Shown: positions 17,099-26,057 of the stretch, piece after piece | How positions within the stretch are numbered: position 1 is the first letter of the stretch | Layout: every line of letters begins with the position of its first letter | From: Victivallales bacterium | GTDB lineage: Bacteria; Verrucomicrobiota; Lentisphaeria; Oligosphaerales; Oligosphaeraceae | Assembly (NCBI GenBank): GCA_017417585.1 | Contig: JAFPYX010000034.1 | Location: forward strand, 121,805-185,804 | DNA length: 64,000 nucleotides | Direction of reading: 5' to 3' | Program-made: the position numbers and the translations under genes | The notes under the pieces: model-generated | What the model was told of the DNA's origin: nothing | The model's input: only the letters and a program-made list of their open reading frames with translations | Databases searched by the model: none

Positions 17099-18112
17099 CT
17101 ATTCTCCGAGGTGCGCCCCGCGCTTGAGGTAGGAGACGTAGTCCTTTGCAGCGTCCTCCAGACTGGTTAGTTCCGAAGTGTAGCCTGCCTGGCGAATCTT
17201 GCTGATATCCAAGCAAGTATAATATTGATAGCGATCCTTGAGCGTCTCCGGCATCTCAATGTATTCGATATTCACAGGCTTGTCCATTGCAATAAACATC
17301 GCCTTGGCCAGGTCGTTCCAGGAGCGCGTGGCGCCAAAGCCGATGTTATACAGACCGGTGCAGGAGTCACCCGCGTCCATGAAGAAGATGGTCATCTTCG
17401 CGGCGTCCTTGACATAGAGGAAGTCTCGCACCTGCTCCCCGTCCTTGTATTCGGAACGGTAACTCTTGAAGAGCCTGACACAGCCCGTGGCGGTGATCTG
17501 TTCGTAGCAGCGCAGGAGCATGCTGCGCATGTGCGCCTTGTGGTATTCGTTGGGGCCGAAGACATTGGAGTATTTCACGCCGACGAAGGAGGCACCGCCG
17601 GCGGGGTGCGCAAAGCGGTCGGTGCGAAGCAGGTACTGGTCGAAGATCTGCTTGGAGTAGCCGTATTTGTTGAGGGGACGGAGTTTCAGCAGGTCGTTCT
17701 CATCGTCGAGGAAGCCCTCTTCGCCGTCGCCGTAGGTCGCGGCGCTGGAGGCGTAGATCATGCGCGCGCCGGTGCGTTCGCAGTAGTCGGTGAGCGCCTT
17801 GCCGTAGTTGAAATTGTTCTTGATGAGATAGGTGGCATCGGCTTCGGTGGTGTCGGAGCAGTTTCCCAGGTGGAAAACCGCCCGGAAGTTGTACATTCCA
17901 TCTAACTTATTTGTAATCAATAAGTTATAAAAATCATCCTTCTCGAAATAGTCCACGAAGTCCAAGGCGCGGAGATTCTGCCACTTTTCGGAGGTCCCGA
18001 GGTGGTCGGCGATCACGATGTTCCGGTAGCCGCGCTGGTTGAGCTCGTACACGATGGCGCTGCCGATCAGTCCGGCACCGCCAGTCACCAAAATCCAAGA
18101 GTCCGTATTCAT
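17099..18112 (-). CDS. hldD: ADP-L-glycero-D-manno-heptose 6-epimerase
   Basis: Extended SDR epimerase that makes the ADP-heptose donor for the LPS inner core. The 337-residue protein has the N-terminal NADP-binding loop VTGGAGLIGSA (residues 9-19), SSAATYG with the catalytic serine (about 122), and the YxxxK pair Tyr150/Lys154 in NKYGYSKQ. The FHLGNCSDTTE and GVKYSNVFGPNEYHK blocks are characteristic of HldD. It fits with waaA in giving a heptose/Kdo core. Its ATG overlaps the stop of the upstream four-helix-bundle gene (ATGA), and the 7-bp repeats run right up to it. Without that insertion hldD would directly follow gspE. Confidence 0.93.
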   Translation of the reverse strand: MNTDSWILVTGGAGLIGSAIVYELNQRGYRNIVIADHLGTSEKWQNLRALDFVDYFEKDDFYNLLITNKLDGMYNFRAVFHLGNCSDTTEADATYLIKNNFNYGKALTDYCERTGARMIYASSAATYGDGEEGFLDDENDLLKLRPLNKYGYSKQIFDQYLLRTDRFAHPAGGASFVGVKYSNVFGPNEYHKAHMRSMLLRCYEQITATGCVRLFKSYRSEYKDGEQVRDFLYVKDAAKMTIFFMDAGDSCTGLYNIGFGATRSWNDLAKAMFIAMDKPVNIEYIEMPETLKDRYQYYTCLDISKIRQAGYTSELTSLEDAAKDYVSYLKRGAHLGE

Positions 18113-18495
18113 AATGTGAAATTTGAAATGTGAAATGTGAAATGCCTATCGTTTTTTGTTATGGCACCAAGCAAATTAAGCAAATCACGATTGTCGTTCC
18201 AAATGCTTTGGAATGCTTCATTGGATGGTAGAAAGTTCCCTTTAAAAAGTAGTTCAATCCAGTACTCGGTTTCTGCCGCTTCCTTTAAGGCAATGTACAT
18301 TTTAGCGATGAAATCTTTTTTGGTCTGGGCGCATTGAGCTTCTTTGACATTGGCACCGATGCTGGTGCCACTACGTAGAATCTGTTTGGAGAGTATAAAC
18401 TCCTTTTGATCATCTTGCAAGTATTGATATAATCTTATTATTCTAAGTGCAAAAGTCTTGCTTTTTTCCAATACAATGTTTTCCTGCTCTGACAT
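18109..18495 (-). CDS. four-helix-bundle protein (S23/avd-like), framed by heptamer repeats
   Basis: About 128 residues, start chosen at MSEQENIV (18495); a GTG at 18507 inside the repeat array could add four residues. The sequence matches the 23S rRNA intervening-sequence protein family: FALRIIRLYQYL, a SGTSIGANVKEAQ core, KDFIAKMYIALKEAAETEYWIELL, four amphipathic helices. The last codons (RHFTFHISNFTL) are translated from the (GTGAAAT) repeat array itself, and the stop overlaps the hldD start. Members of this fold occur in rRNA insertions and as Avd, the accessory protein of diversity-generating retroelements; no reverse transcriptase lies nearby. The gene plus its inverted repeats fill exactly the gspE-hldD gap, as if a small cassette had been inserted. 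Its function is not known. Confidence 0.85.
   Translation of the reverse strand: MSEQENIVLEKSKTFALRIIRLYQYLQDDQKEFILSKQILRSGTSIGANVKEAQCAQTKKDFIAKMYIALKEAAETEYWIELLFKGNFLPSNEAFQSIWNDNRDLLNLLGAITKNDRHFTFHISNFTL
18116..18143. repeat. heptamer array, left arm (GTGAAAT)4
   Basis: GTGAAAT, TTGAAAT, GTGAAAT, GTGAAAT in tandem. It overlaps the 3' end of the four-helix-bundle gene and is inverted with respect to the array at 18494-18514. Confidence 0.9.
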
Positions 18496-18514
18496 TTCAC
18501 ATTTCACATTTCAC
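18494..18514. repeat. heptamer array, right arm (ATTTCAC)3
   Basis: Three perfect ATTTCAC units, then a degenerate ATTTACC that contains the gspE stop. It is the inverted complement of the left arm, so the two arrays form terminal inverted repeats of a 404-bp segment (18113-18516). Confidence 0.9.
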
Positions 18515-18516
18515 AT

Positions 18517-20172
18517 TTACCCGAGGTCTCCGATGTCAAGCTGGCAGACGCGCATGACCTCGGAGGCGGTGGTGAGGCCCTTTTCCACTTTCAGGTCGCC
18601 GTCTTCTTTGAGGGTACGCATGCCGTGTCGCTTGGCAATCTGGTTGAGGACGGAAGTGTCCTGATGCTGGTTGATGGCGGCGCGCAGTTCGTCGTTGATC
18701 ACCATCAGTTCGAAGATGGCGATACGGCCGCGGTAGCCGCTTCCCATGCAGTTCCGGCAGCGTTTTCCGCGTGGGTTCTCCGGCGTGGGGTCGCCAGTGT
18801 ATCCAGCACCGTGGCACTCAGGGCAGATGCGGCGGACGAGCCGCTGCGAAGCCACTGCGAGCAATGCGGACGAAATCAGGAAGCCTTCGACACCCATCTC
18901 GATCAGGCGCGAGATCGCGCCTGCGGCGTCGTTGGTGTGCAGGGTTGAGAGCACAAGGTGACCGGTCAACGAGGCGTGGATGGCGATTTCGGCGGTCTCC
19001 TTGTCACGGATTTCTCCGACGAGCACGACATCGGGGTCCTGTCGCACGATCGCTCTCAGACCACTGGCGAAGGTCAACCCGATGTTCGCGCGTACCTGGA
19101 TCTGCTGGAGTCCCTCCAGCTGGTATTCCACGGGATCCTCAATGGTGATGATCTTCCGGAAGTCCGCATTGAGCTGCTTCATGATGCAATAGAGCGTGGT
19201 GGTCTTTCCGGAGCCGGTGGGACCCACGATGAGAATCATCCCGTGGGGCATGTTGTAGAGCGCGGTGAGTTCCTCCATCGTGTCGGGCAGCAGCCCCACC
19301 TTGTCAAGCTCGAAGACCGACGAGTCCTTCTGGAGCAGACGCAGCACGATGGACTCGCCGTGCATGGTGGGGATCGTGGAGACGCGCACGTCGATGGAGT
19401 TCATCCCGCCGCCGGAAAGCTCGATACGCCCGTCCTGCGGCAGTCGCCGCTCGGCGATGTTCATGTTGGAGAGCAGCTTGATACGCGATGAGATGGCGGG
19501 GAACTGGGCGATGGGCGGCCGCAGGACCGTCTGGAGCATGCCGTCGATGCGGAAGCGGATCTGCACGTCCTTCTCGTTGGGCTCGATATGGATGTCGGAG
19601 GTGCCGGTCTCCTGGGCGCGGGTGAAGATGTCGTTGACCAGCCGGACGATGGGGGCCTCCTTGGCCAGGTCGCGCAGCGCCTGTTCGGAGTCCGCGTCGC
19701 CGCCGATGCCGAGATTTTCATCGGGGCGGTCGTAGTTCGAGGCCAGGAACCGGTCGATGAACGACCGCCGTGCGAGGATGAGTTCGACCTCCGTCTCGTA
19801 GAGCCCGCGCCAGAGCTGCACGATGCGCCCGGCCTCGTATGGCGAGGCGAGCGCCAGCACGGTCCGGTCGGCGTTCCAGAGCAGCGGGAGGCAGACGTTC
19901 GCGTTGAGGAAATCGTAGGTGACGTCCGGGTAGAAGGGCACGTCGTGGGTATCCTGCTCGTCCAGCGCGGGCAGTCCGGAGGCCTCGGCGTAGATGGCCA
20001 GCATCGCGGAGTCCTCGATCTTCCCCTCCTCGATGAACGCCTGGTCAAGCGCCTGGGTGCCGATGGCGAGGGCGCCGGGGTCGGCGACTTTGAGCCGGGT
20101 GGCGGTCAGCGTGCGGATCTTCTCCACCAGCGGCGCCCCTTGCAGGTAGGTCTGTGCGTTTTGCTCTGCCAT
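18517..20172 (-). CDS. gspE: type II secretion / type IV pilus assembly ATPase
   Basis: Cytoplasmic hexameric ATPase (GspE/PilB family, 551 residues) that drives pseudopilus or pilus extension. The N-terminal domain (about 1-160) is of the N1E/MshEN type. The motor has Walker A GPTGSGKTTT (about 313-322), an Asp box before IEDPVEYQ, Walker B DPDVVLVGEIRDKET and a His box HLVLSTLHTNDA. A tetracysteine zinc domain (CPEC near 447, CRNC near 469) marks it as an extension rather than a retraction (PilT) ATPase. It follows gspD with a 6-bp gap, closing an operon that starts with the PilM/N-like gene at 25885. No GspF platform protein is in the window. Confidence 0.95.
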   Translation of the reverse strand: MAEQNAQTYLQGAPLVEKIRTLTATRLKVADPGALAIGTQALDQAFIEEGKIEDSAMLAIYAEASGLPALDEQDTHDVPFYPDVTYDFLNANVCLPLLWNADRTVLALASPYEAGRIVQLWRGLYETEVELILARRSFIDRFLASNYDRPDENLGIGGDADSEQALRDLAKEAPIVRLVNDIFTRAQETGTSDIHIEPNEKDVQIRFRIDGMLQTVLRPPIAQFPAISSRIKLLSNMNIAERRLPQDGRIELSGGGMNSIDVRVSTIPTMHGESIVLRLLQKDSSVFELDKVGLLPDTMEELTALYNMPHGMILIVGPTGSGKTTTLYCIMKQLNADFRKIITIEDPVEYQLEGLQQIQVRANIGLTFASGLRAIVRQDPDVVLVGEIRDKETAEIAIHASLTGHLVLSTLHTNDAAGAISRLIEMGVEGFLISSALLAVASQRLVRRICPECHGAGYTGDPTPENPRGKRCRNCMGSGYRGRIAIFELMVINDELRAAINQHQDTSVLNQIAKRHGMRTLKEDGDLKVEKGLTTASEVMRVCQLDIGDLG

Positions 20173-20178
20173 GGCGGG

Positions 20179-22503
20179 TCAGTAAGTCTCGTCCTGCTGG
20201 TGCTTGGCGATTTCCTCGAGGGAGCTCTTGTAGCGCCGGATCAGGTCCTCCTGGAAGCTGGTGTTGTCGATGACATTGACCGTGACCAGGATCAGCAGTT
20301 CGGAACGGCTGTGGGTGTGGGAGTCGTGGCCAAAGAGCACGCCGAGGTACGGGATGTCTTTGAGGAACGGGATGCCGGTGCGCGTGACGGTGTCGACGTT
20401 CTGGATCATCCCGCCCATCATGATGGTGCTGTTGTCCTTGCAGATCAGGTCTGTGGTGACCTTCTTCTCGTTGAAGTCCGGCGCGGTGGTGCCGTTGGTG
20501 TTGGTGGAGGTGGCGGCCACCGTGGAGATTTCCTGGGTGATATGGAGTTCGACCTCGTTGCCGGCGGTGATGTACGGGGTGACCGTCATGATCACGCCCA
20601 CGTTCCTGTACTCGTAGTTGGTGGTGGAGTTTCCGGAGGAGCTGGTATAGCTGGTGGACTGGGTCGGCACTGCGACGGACTGGCCGTTGTTGAAGGTGCC
20701 TTCCACACCGGAGACCACCACCAGCTGTGGTTCGGAAAGGACCGTGGCATGGCCCTCGCCGGCCACGGCGCTGACCAGCGCCATGGGGTCGTTGACATTC
20801 TGGATGATCAGGGCCAGGCCACTGGAGGTCATTTGGCTGATGGCGGTGATGTTGGCTGCCGCGTCGCCGGCGAGATTGGCCGCGGGGCCGGCGCCCGCCC
20901 AGGCGCCGCCTCCGTTCCAATTGCCATGGGAGAACATCTTCGAGGCCGCGTAGGTCACGCCGAACTGCGTGTTTTGATCCAGGGTGACCTCCGTGATGAT
21001 CGCCTTGATGGCGACCTGCCGCGGCGAAATGTCATGGCGTTCCAGGAAGGCTCGGATGACCGCCCAGGTGCGCGGGGTGGTCTTGATGGTGAGGCGGTTG
21101 CTTTCCTGGTCGGCAAAGGCGATGACTTCCGTCTCGAAAACCGTGAGGTTCTGGGAGGGCAGGTTGTTGTTGGCGGTATTGCTGCCATTGCTGGTGGTGC
21201 GCCCACTGCCGCCAGAGCGCCGGGTGGAGGTCGTGGAGGTCGGTGTTGAGCTGCTGGTGCTGGCGAGACCGCCAGAGGAACTGTTGAGCGTCGAACGCCC
21301 GGAGGACGAGGAGGAACTGCTCCCGGAACCCAGCGTCGAGCTGTTGTAAACCACGGACGCGTTGAAGAAGGTCTCCAGTGCGCTGCCCAGCTTGTCCACC
21401 GTGGTTTTTGAGACATTGTAGAAGAAGATCTCCTCCTTGTCCATCAGGTCGCTGCGGTCCAGAATGCGGACCCACTTGCCCACTTCCTCCACCACTTCCG
21501 GAAGCGCGGCGGAGACGACGATGCAGCGCACGCGAGGCAAGGCAACCAGCTTGACGGCACCGCCGGAGGTCCCGGTGCCGGTGGCGACGGGGAAGCCCAG
21601 CACCGGCAACAGCGTGCTGAGCTCGTTGGCCAGCACGTCGGCGTCGACCTCATAGCACGGGAATGTGCCGGTGGGCCATTCGCGTTCGCCTTTGTTGTCC
21701 AGCCGGCTGACCAGCTCGCGGATTTTCTCGATGTTGGCAGGTGCCTCGACGACGATGATGGTATTGGCGTCCACTAGGTCGGTGATGGATGCGCCTTCGG
21801 TCAGGAAGGGCCTAAGCTGCGTGATGACATCCGCGCTCTTGCGATAACGGATCGGCAGGAAGTCCACCACGACATTGGGCTGCGCGTCATGGGTGGCAAA
21901 AAGCTTGCGCTCCTGAGGCATCCTCTCGAAGGGCAGGATGTGGATGAAGCCCGTGTTCATGGATGCATAGGCCCCGGAAAGCCAGAGGATGTGCTCGAAG
22001 GTCTCCCAGGCCTGACGCGCGGTCATGGTGGTGTTGACGGAGAGCGTCACCGCGCCTTTGACGGCGGGGTCGATCAGGTAGCTGAAATTCAGGAGCGACG
22101 GCGCCGCGAAGGCGGCCAGCACCTCGGAGATGTCCGCGGCATTGAAAGTCAATTTGACTTCGACCTCGGCATCGGGATCCGGGAGGCCTTTGAGCAGGTT
22201 GTCCGGATAGGGCTGCTTCAGGCCCTCAGAGCCATCCCGCGAGGAGGTTCGTTCCGGGAAGTCGATATGCCGTTCGGCGCTCCTGTCCGCCGCGTCGCGG
22301 GTGGTGGACTCCTCCACGCCGAGCGGCTCGTCGGGAAGAATGGCCGCAGTGCGGCTGGAACTATTGTTGGCAAAGGGAAGGGGCCGCTGCTCCCCTGTGG
22401 CGAGCTGCTTCTCCCTTTCCTTGTAGTGGAGGCAGCCGGTCAGCATCCCTAGGGATAACGCAAATAGCAGCAGAAGAGTATGGCGGAGATACTTCGACAT
22501 CAT
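20179..22503 (-). CDS. gspD: type II secretion secretin, lipoprotein
   Basis: Outer-membrane secretin of 774 residues. A signal peptide with a perfect lipobox LTGC (Cys about 23) indicates self-piloting to the outer membrane. Periplasmic N domains follow: an N0-like segment with NAADISEVLAAFAAPS, then N1/N2-type KH folds with VDFLPIRYRKSADVI, DANTIIVVEAP and VDKLGSALETFFN. A long Ser/Gly/Thr-rich linker (about 385-450) precedes the C-terminal secretin domain, which ends with YEYRNVGVIMTVTPYI, TDLICKDNSTIMMGGMI, PFLKDIPYLGVLFG and SELLILVTVNVI. The low-complexity linker is unusually long. It pairs with GspE and the GspC-like gene on either side. Confidence 0.95.
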   Translation of the reverse strand: MMSKYLRHTLLLLFALSLGMLTGCLHYKEREKQLATGEQRPLPFANNSSSRTAAILPDEPLGVEESTTRDAADRSAERHIDFPERTSSRDGSEGLKQPYPDNLLKGLPDPDAEVEVKLTFNAADISEVLAAFAAPSLLNFSYLIDPAVKGAVTLSVNTTMTARQAWETFEHILWLSGAYASMNTGFIHILPFERMPQERKLFATHDAQPNVVVDFLPIRYRKSADVITQLRPFLTEGASITDLVDANTIIVVEAPANIEKIRELVSRLDNKGEREWPTGTFPCYEVDADVLANELSTLLPVLGFPVATGTGTSGGAVKLVALPRVRCIVVSAALPEVVEEVGKWVRILDRSDLMDKEEIFFYNVSKTTVDKLGSALETFFNASVVYNSSTLGSGSSSSSSSGRSTLNSSSGGLASTSSSTPTSTTSTRRSGGSGRTTSNGSNTANNNLPSQNLTVFETEVIAFADQESNRLTIKTTPRTWAVIRAFLERHDISPRQVAIKAIITEVTLDQNTQFGVTYAASKMFSHGNWNGGGAWAGAGPAANLAGDAAANITAISQMTSSGLALIIQNVNDPMALVSAVAGEGHATVLSEPQLVVVSGVEGTFNNGQSVAVPTQSTSYTSSSGNSTTNYEYRNVGVIMTVTPYITAGNEVELHITQEISTVAATSTNTNGTTAPDFNEKKVTTDLICKDNSTIMMGGMIQNVDTVTRTGIPFLKDIPYLGVLFGHDSHTHSRSELLILVTVNVIDNTSFQEDLIRRYKSSLEEIAKHQQDETY

Positions 22504-22673
22504 CGTGTGGTGGAGGTCACTCGTAACGCTGTAGAGAAAATGACATTTTCAAGTTCAAGAGCCCGCCGCGAAAAGGCGCCTGCAGTCCTTTGGCAAGGCC
22601 GGGTGCGGTTTTAGGCTTCACTTGAAAAACTTCCAAGGTGAAAAGGCTTTGATCGAATGGCGGTAGGAACACT

Positions 22674-23725
22674 TCACTGCTGGGCGTCTTCTGGCGGCGA
22701 TGGCTCCTGGTCCGGCGTCTGTTGCGTCGGCGTCACGTTGCCGCCATGCCGATGCTGCTGCTGGCGGGCCTGGCGTTGCTGACGAGCCTCCGCAATGCGA
22801 CGGAGTCGTTCGGCGCGCGCATCCGATGGATTGGCTGGAGAGCCGTCGCCAGGAGATGCACTTGTGGTATTCGAACCTGGAGTGCCCGGAGGACCCGGCG
22901 GCCCAGGAGGTGCGCCGGGGTTGGCGGTTGGCGTTGCCTGAGCGGCCTGTGCTTGAGTGGCCTGTGCCTGCTGCCGAGCGGTGTTTTCCTGCTCGATACG
23001 ACGTTGTTGTTCCTGATGGCGCCGAGCCGTTTCCTGGGAGACAGCTTCCCGTCGCTGCATGGCTTCCGTGCCGGCGAAATTAATGTAGAGCTTCACGGTT
23101 TCGCCATTGCGGGTGACCTCGACCATGTTTGCATCGGCATCGATGTTCGTAAGGAGGTACCCGGTCTGGTTGATCTTGTCGCCCACGCGGAAGACCTGCC
23201 GTTCTTCATTCTTGGAGGGCTCGGCCGGAGTCGCCGGGCCGTTGTTGCGTCCGCCCCCCCTCTGGCGGGAGGCCTCCTGCCACGCTGACCACTGGCCGCG
23301 CCGACCTTGCTGCGGAGAATGGCGACGGGGACAGGGTCGCTTGTGTCAACGGTGCTGATCTGGGCAATGCCGACCAACTCGAATTCGATGTTGTTGGCGG
23401 CGAAGGCGGCCTGTTCGGCGGCGGCCTGCTCGGCCGCGTCCTCGCCAGTGTCCTCGGTCCGCGTAGGCAGGAAAAGCGTCTGCTTCCACAGGGCGTCCAA
23501 AGAGGCGTTGGTGGACAGTGCGCGCGAAGGCGCCGTCGGGGTGCCGGAATTCTTGTCCGCGCCGCGTGGAGCGTTTTTGTGCTGGACGGCATCTTGGCTG
23601 TTGGCGGCAACGGCCTCCTCAAGCTGCAAGGGCTTCGGCGGGGGGGCGCTACGCACCTTCATGGTGCCGTAGATGGCGCCCACGATCAGGACGATATTCA
23701 GAAGAATCCAGGAAAAACCGGACAT
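22674..23725 (-). CDS. GspC/PilP-like inner-membrane protein, frameshifted at a G7 tract
   Basis: The N-terminal part (from 23725) has one membrane segment (about 5-21), a linker, and the homology-region pattern IEFELVGIAQISTVDTSDPVPVAILRS. It then runs into a run of seven Gs (C7 on the plus strand, 23254-23260). Adding one G joins it to the other frame, which continues NNGPATPAEPSKNEERQVFRVGDKINQTGYLLTNID and NGETVKLYIN, exactly the GspC HR or PilP ending, followed by a Gln/Ala/Pro-rich tail to 22674. The join is needed for a whole GspC-like protein of about 350 residues. Causes could be a sequencing error, polymerase slippage giving phase variation, or programmed frameshifting. The order between a PilO-like gene and gspD supports GspC/PilP identity. 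Confidence 0.75.
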
Positions 23726-23783
23726 TTCGAGGAGGATGAAGGGTGAAGAAGGAATGCGTCGGAGGGAATTAGCGAATGACGCA

Positions 23784-24404
23784 CTATTTGGCGGCGGGCG
23801 AGGCGGCGGGAGCTTCAGTGGTCAGGCCGAGAAAGGACATCGTGTCGCTGTTCAAGGCGTAGATGTGAAAACGAAGGCTGAAGTTGACGGACTTTGGGGT
23901 TCTCGGATTGTCCGGTGACAACTTCGCGTATTCCCAGCGGAATTTGCCTGCATTGCGGTCTTTGCGCAACTGCGCCAGGAATTTGGTCAGTTCGCGCATG
24001 GTGATGTTCTTGAAATCCACCGCCAGGGTGATTTCCTGAAGGGCGCTTCCGGGCTTTTCCCGTACGACGTCTACCTTTTGCGTGCCGGAGACCGAGGAGA
24101 CTTGAGCCATGCGGGTTACACGGTTGAACTCGGCGGTGATCTCCTGCTCCAGACGTGCGCCGGGGGAGGAGGGAATCCAGTATGGTCCGGTAAGGCTCTG
24201 CATTTCTTCAATCATGGCAATGCGCTCCTCGTAGGTCTTGCGCGCGACTCCCAGGTCTCCGCGAAGGGACTTGAGTTCACGGAGCTTCTCTTCTACACGG
24301 CCTTGGGTGGGGAGGCTGATGACGGGAAGGTAGGTACGCATGACCATCACGATCATCAAGACCATCACGATGGCTAGCAGAATGGTACGTGTCTTAGTCT
24401 TCAT
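23784..24404 (-). CDS. GspM/PilO-like inner-membrane assembly protein
   Basis: A 206-residue bitopic protein with one N-terminal membrane helix (about 7-27), a coiled-coil stretch (VEEKLRELKSLRGDLGVARKTYEERIAMIEEM) and a C-terminal ferredoxin-like domain ending in VNFSLRFHIYAL. This layout is that of PilO/GspM, which dimerises with PilN/GspL in the periplasm. Its position directly after the PilM/N-like gene (44-bp gap) and before the GspC-like gene supports this. No lipobox or catalytic motif. Sequence conservation in this family is low, so the assignment rests on architecture and order. Confidence 0.75.
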   Translation of the reverse strand: MKTKTRTILLAIVMVLMIVMVMRTYLPVISLPTQGRVEEKLRELKSLRGDLGVARKTYEERIAMIEEMQSLTGPYWIPSSPGARLEQEITAEFNRVTRMAQVSSVSGTQKVDVVREKPGSALQEITLAVDFKNITMRELTKFLAQLRKDRNAGKFRWEYAKLSPDNPRTPKSVNFSLRFHIYALNSDTMSFLGLTTEAPAASPAAK

Positions 24405-24448
24405 GCAGCATGCAAATTGAAAAGTCAGGGAATCTCCCGCCGGCAGAA

Positions 24449-25885
24449 CTATGGCTCTTCCTGGCCTTCGGGAGTCGGAGGAATTTCTTCCTCGTCGTCT
24501 TCCAGTTCCTCGTCAAATTCTTCTTCCTCGTCCTCTTCGGCAAGTTCGCGGTTTTTCCGGCGTTCCTCCGCCTGGCGCTCGGCTTCCTTGCGCTGATGGA
24601 CCCGGAGAGCCTCTTCCTCCGCCGGGGTGTCGAAGCGCGCCAGCAGCTCGAAGCGCTGGGTATGGTTGTTGGTCTCCTGGTTGTAGGTGCTCATGCGCTC
24701 CGAGACCTCTGCCAGGTAAGGGGAGTATTCCAGCCGGTTTGCCAGGTCGAGGTCTTTTTGCGGTCCCTGGGTCTGGAAGGAGATGGCGCCATTTTTCCAT
24801 TCCAGCGTCTGGGCGATCCACATGGGTGGTTGAACCGCCTCCGTGATGGCGAGAAGTGCCGTCGGGAAATCCGGGCTGTCCGGCGCGTTGGCAAGCAGCT
24901 CCTCCCGAATCAATTTGGCCTTCTCCTGATCTTTCGGGTCAAGCAGCTTGTTCAATTCATCCAGTTCCGCTCGGGTCTGCTTTATGGCCACGTCGATTTG
25001 GCGGATCTGGGCGGCTTTAGCGGACATGTTCCCAGTCACCGTATATACGCAAAGGCCAATGAGGTAGATGACGACGCATAGGGTCAATGCCTTCAGGGCG
25101 ATATTCCGGTGTGCCACAAAACGCTCCGGCAGGGGAATCAGTGTCTTCGCATCGGCGTTCACCGAGCCGGTCAGGGCATAGGTGCCAAGCACCAGCGCCG
25201 GGACATACTCCAACTTTTCCGCTTCGTTCAGCCCGGCCAGCTTGCCAGGCGTGAAGTTCTTCATCGGAAAGGCCTGCTCGAAGGTGACGTTGCCGCCCTC
25301 CGACAAAGGCATCGGCTGACGCCCGTCTGCTCCGGGGCGGTATTCACAGCCACCGTTGTCCGTCAAAATCAGGCTCTGGCCGGCCAGCACCGGATCTAGG
25401 GCCACTGGCGCAGGAAGGATCGCATCCAGATGATGAAGGCCGTCGATGGCTTTCATCCAGCTGTTCCAATAGTCGTTCTTGACAAAAAACATCCGCACGC
25501 GTTTGCGGGAATCGGCCTTGTCATCGGATTCCGGCAGAAGGCGATATCCCCAGCGCAGCTGATCCAAAGGAAGCGGCGTCTGCTTGCGAAGCTCGAAGGC
25601 GAGGGCATTGCGCAAGTCGTCATTTTTCAAGTTCGGAGTGCGGACATCGGCCATGCCCCAACCTTGGCCATTGCCGCCGGCGACAATAAAAATCGAGTCG
25701 TCTGCCTGAAGGGCACGCAGCGCGTTTAGGACAAGTTCGGCAAGCGAGTCGCCTTCTCTGCCTAGCGTGCCATGCCATGCCTGGGAAACCGTACACCCTC
25801 CGCCGGAGACACTCATGCGCACGGCATGGCAGGAATTCGGCGTCCAGGTGAGGGCGATCGCGTTGTTGCGGGCAAAAAGTCCCAT
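24449..25885 (-). CDS. GspL-like protein (PilM-PilN fusion architecture)
   Basis: A 478-residue first gene of the secretion/pilus operon. The N-terminal about 260 residues form a cytoplasmic actin-like domain (FARNNAIALTWTPN, then LRNALAFELRKQTPLPLDQLRWGYRLL, a PilM/GspL signature). A membrane helix follows (about 268-290), then a coiled coil and a periplasmic PilN-like domain. In Gram-negative T2SS this combination is GspL; in type IV pili it is split into PilM and PilN. The C-terminal 40 residues are almost all Glu and Asp followed by a short Pro/Glu tail. It probably links GspE to the periplasmic GspM/GspC partners. A heptamer repeat array lies just upstream of the start. Confidence 0.8.
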   Translation of the reverse strand: MGLFARNNAIALTWTPNSCHAVRMSVSGGGCTVSQAWHGTLGREGDSLAELVLNALRALQADDSIFIVAGGNGQGWGMADVRTPNLKNDDLRNALAFELRKQTPLPLDQLRWGYRLLPESDDKADSRKRVRMFFVKNDYWNSWMKAIDGLHHLDAILPAPVALDPVLAGQSLILTDNGGCEYRPGADGRQPMPLSEGGNVTFEQAFPMKNFTPGKLAGLNEAEKLEYVPALVLGTYALTGSVNADAKTLIPLPERFVAHRNIALKALTLCVVIYLIGLCVYTVTGNMSAKAAQIRQIDVAIKQTRAELDELNKLLDPKDQEKAKLIREELLANAPDSPDFPTALLAITEAVQPPMWIAQTLEWKNGAISFQTQGPQKDLDLANRLEYSPYLAEVSERMSTYNQETNNHTQRFELLARFDTPAEEEALRVHQRKEAERQAEERRKNRELAEEDEEEEFDEELEDDEEEIPPTPEGQEEP

Positions 25886-25893
25886 CGGAGGGA

Positions 25894-25978
25894 GGTTAAG
25901 GGCTAATGGTTAGAGGCTAGAGGCTTAAAGTCCGAAGATTTCAGCACTTTGGCTTTAGGCCTAGGGGCTCGGCGCTTA
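25894..25978. repeat. array of about twelve 7-bp repeats
   Basis: GGTTAAG, GGCTAAT, GGTTAGA, GGCTAGA, GGCTTAA, AGTCCGA and further degenerate units, then after a 1-nt phase slip GGCTTTA, GGCCTAG, GGGCTCG, GCGCTTA. It starts 8 bp from the start codon of the GspL-like gene, in the 172-bp gap to rluD. Same 7-bp period as at 11079 but a different unit. Confidence 0.75.
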
Positions 25979-26057
25979 TGTCCGAGGCGTCGATGAAATT
26001 CAGGCGATTGCCAATATAACGCACACGGCATGGTTTTATTTTGGCAGGGCTGGAAAA

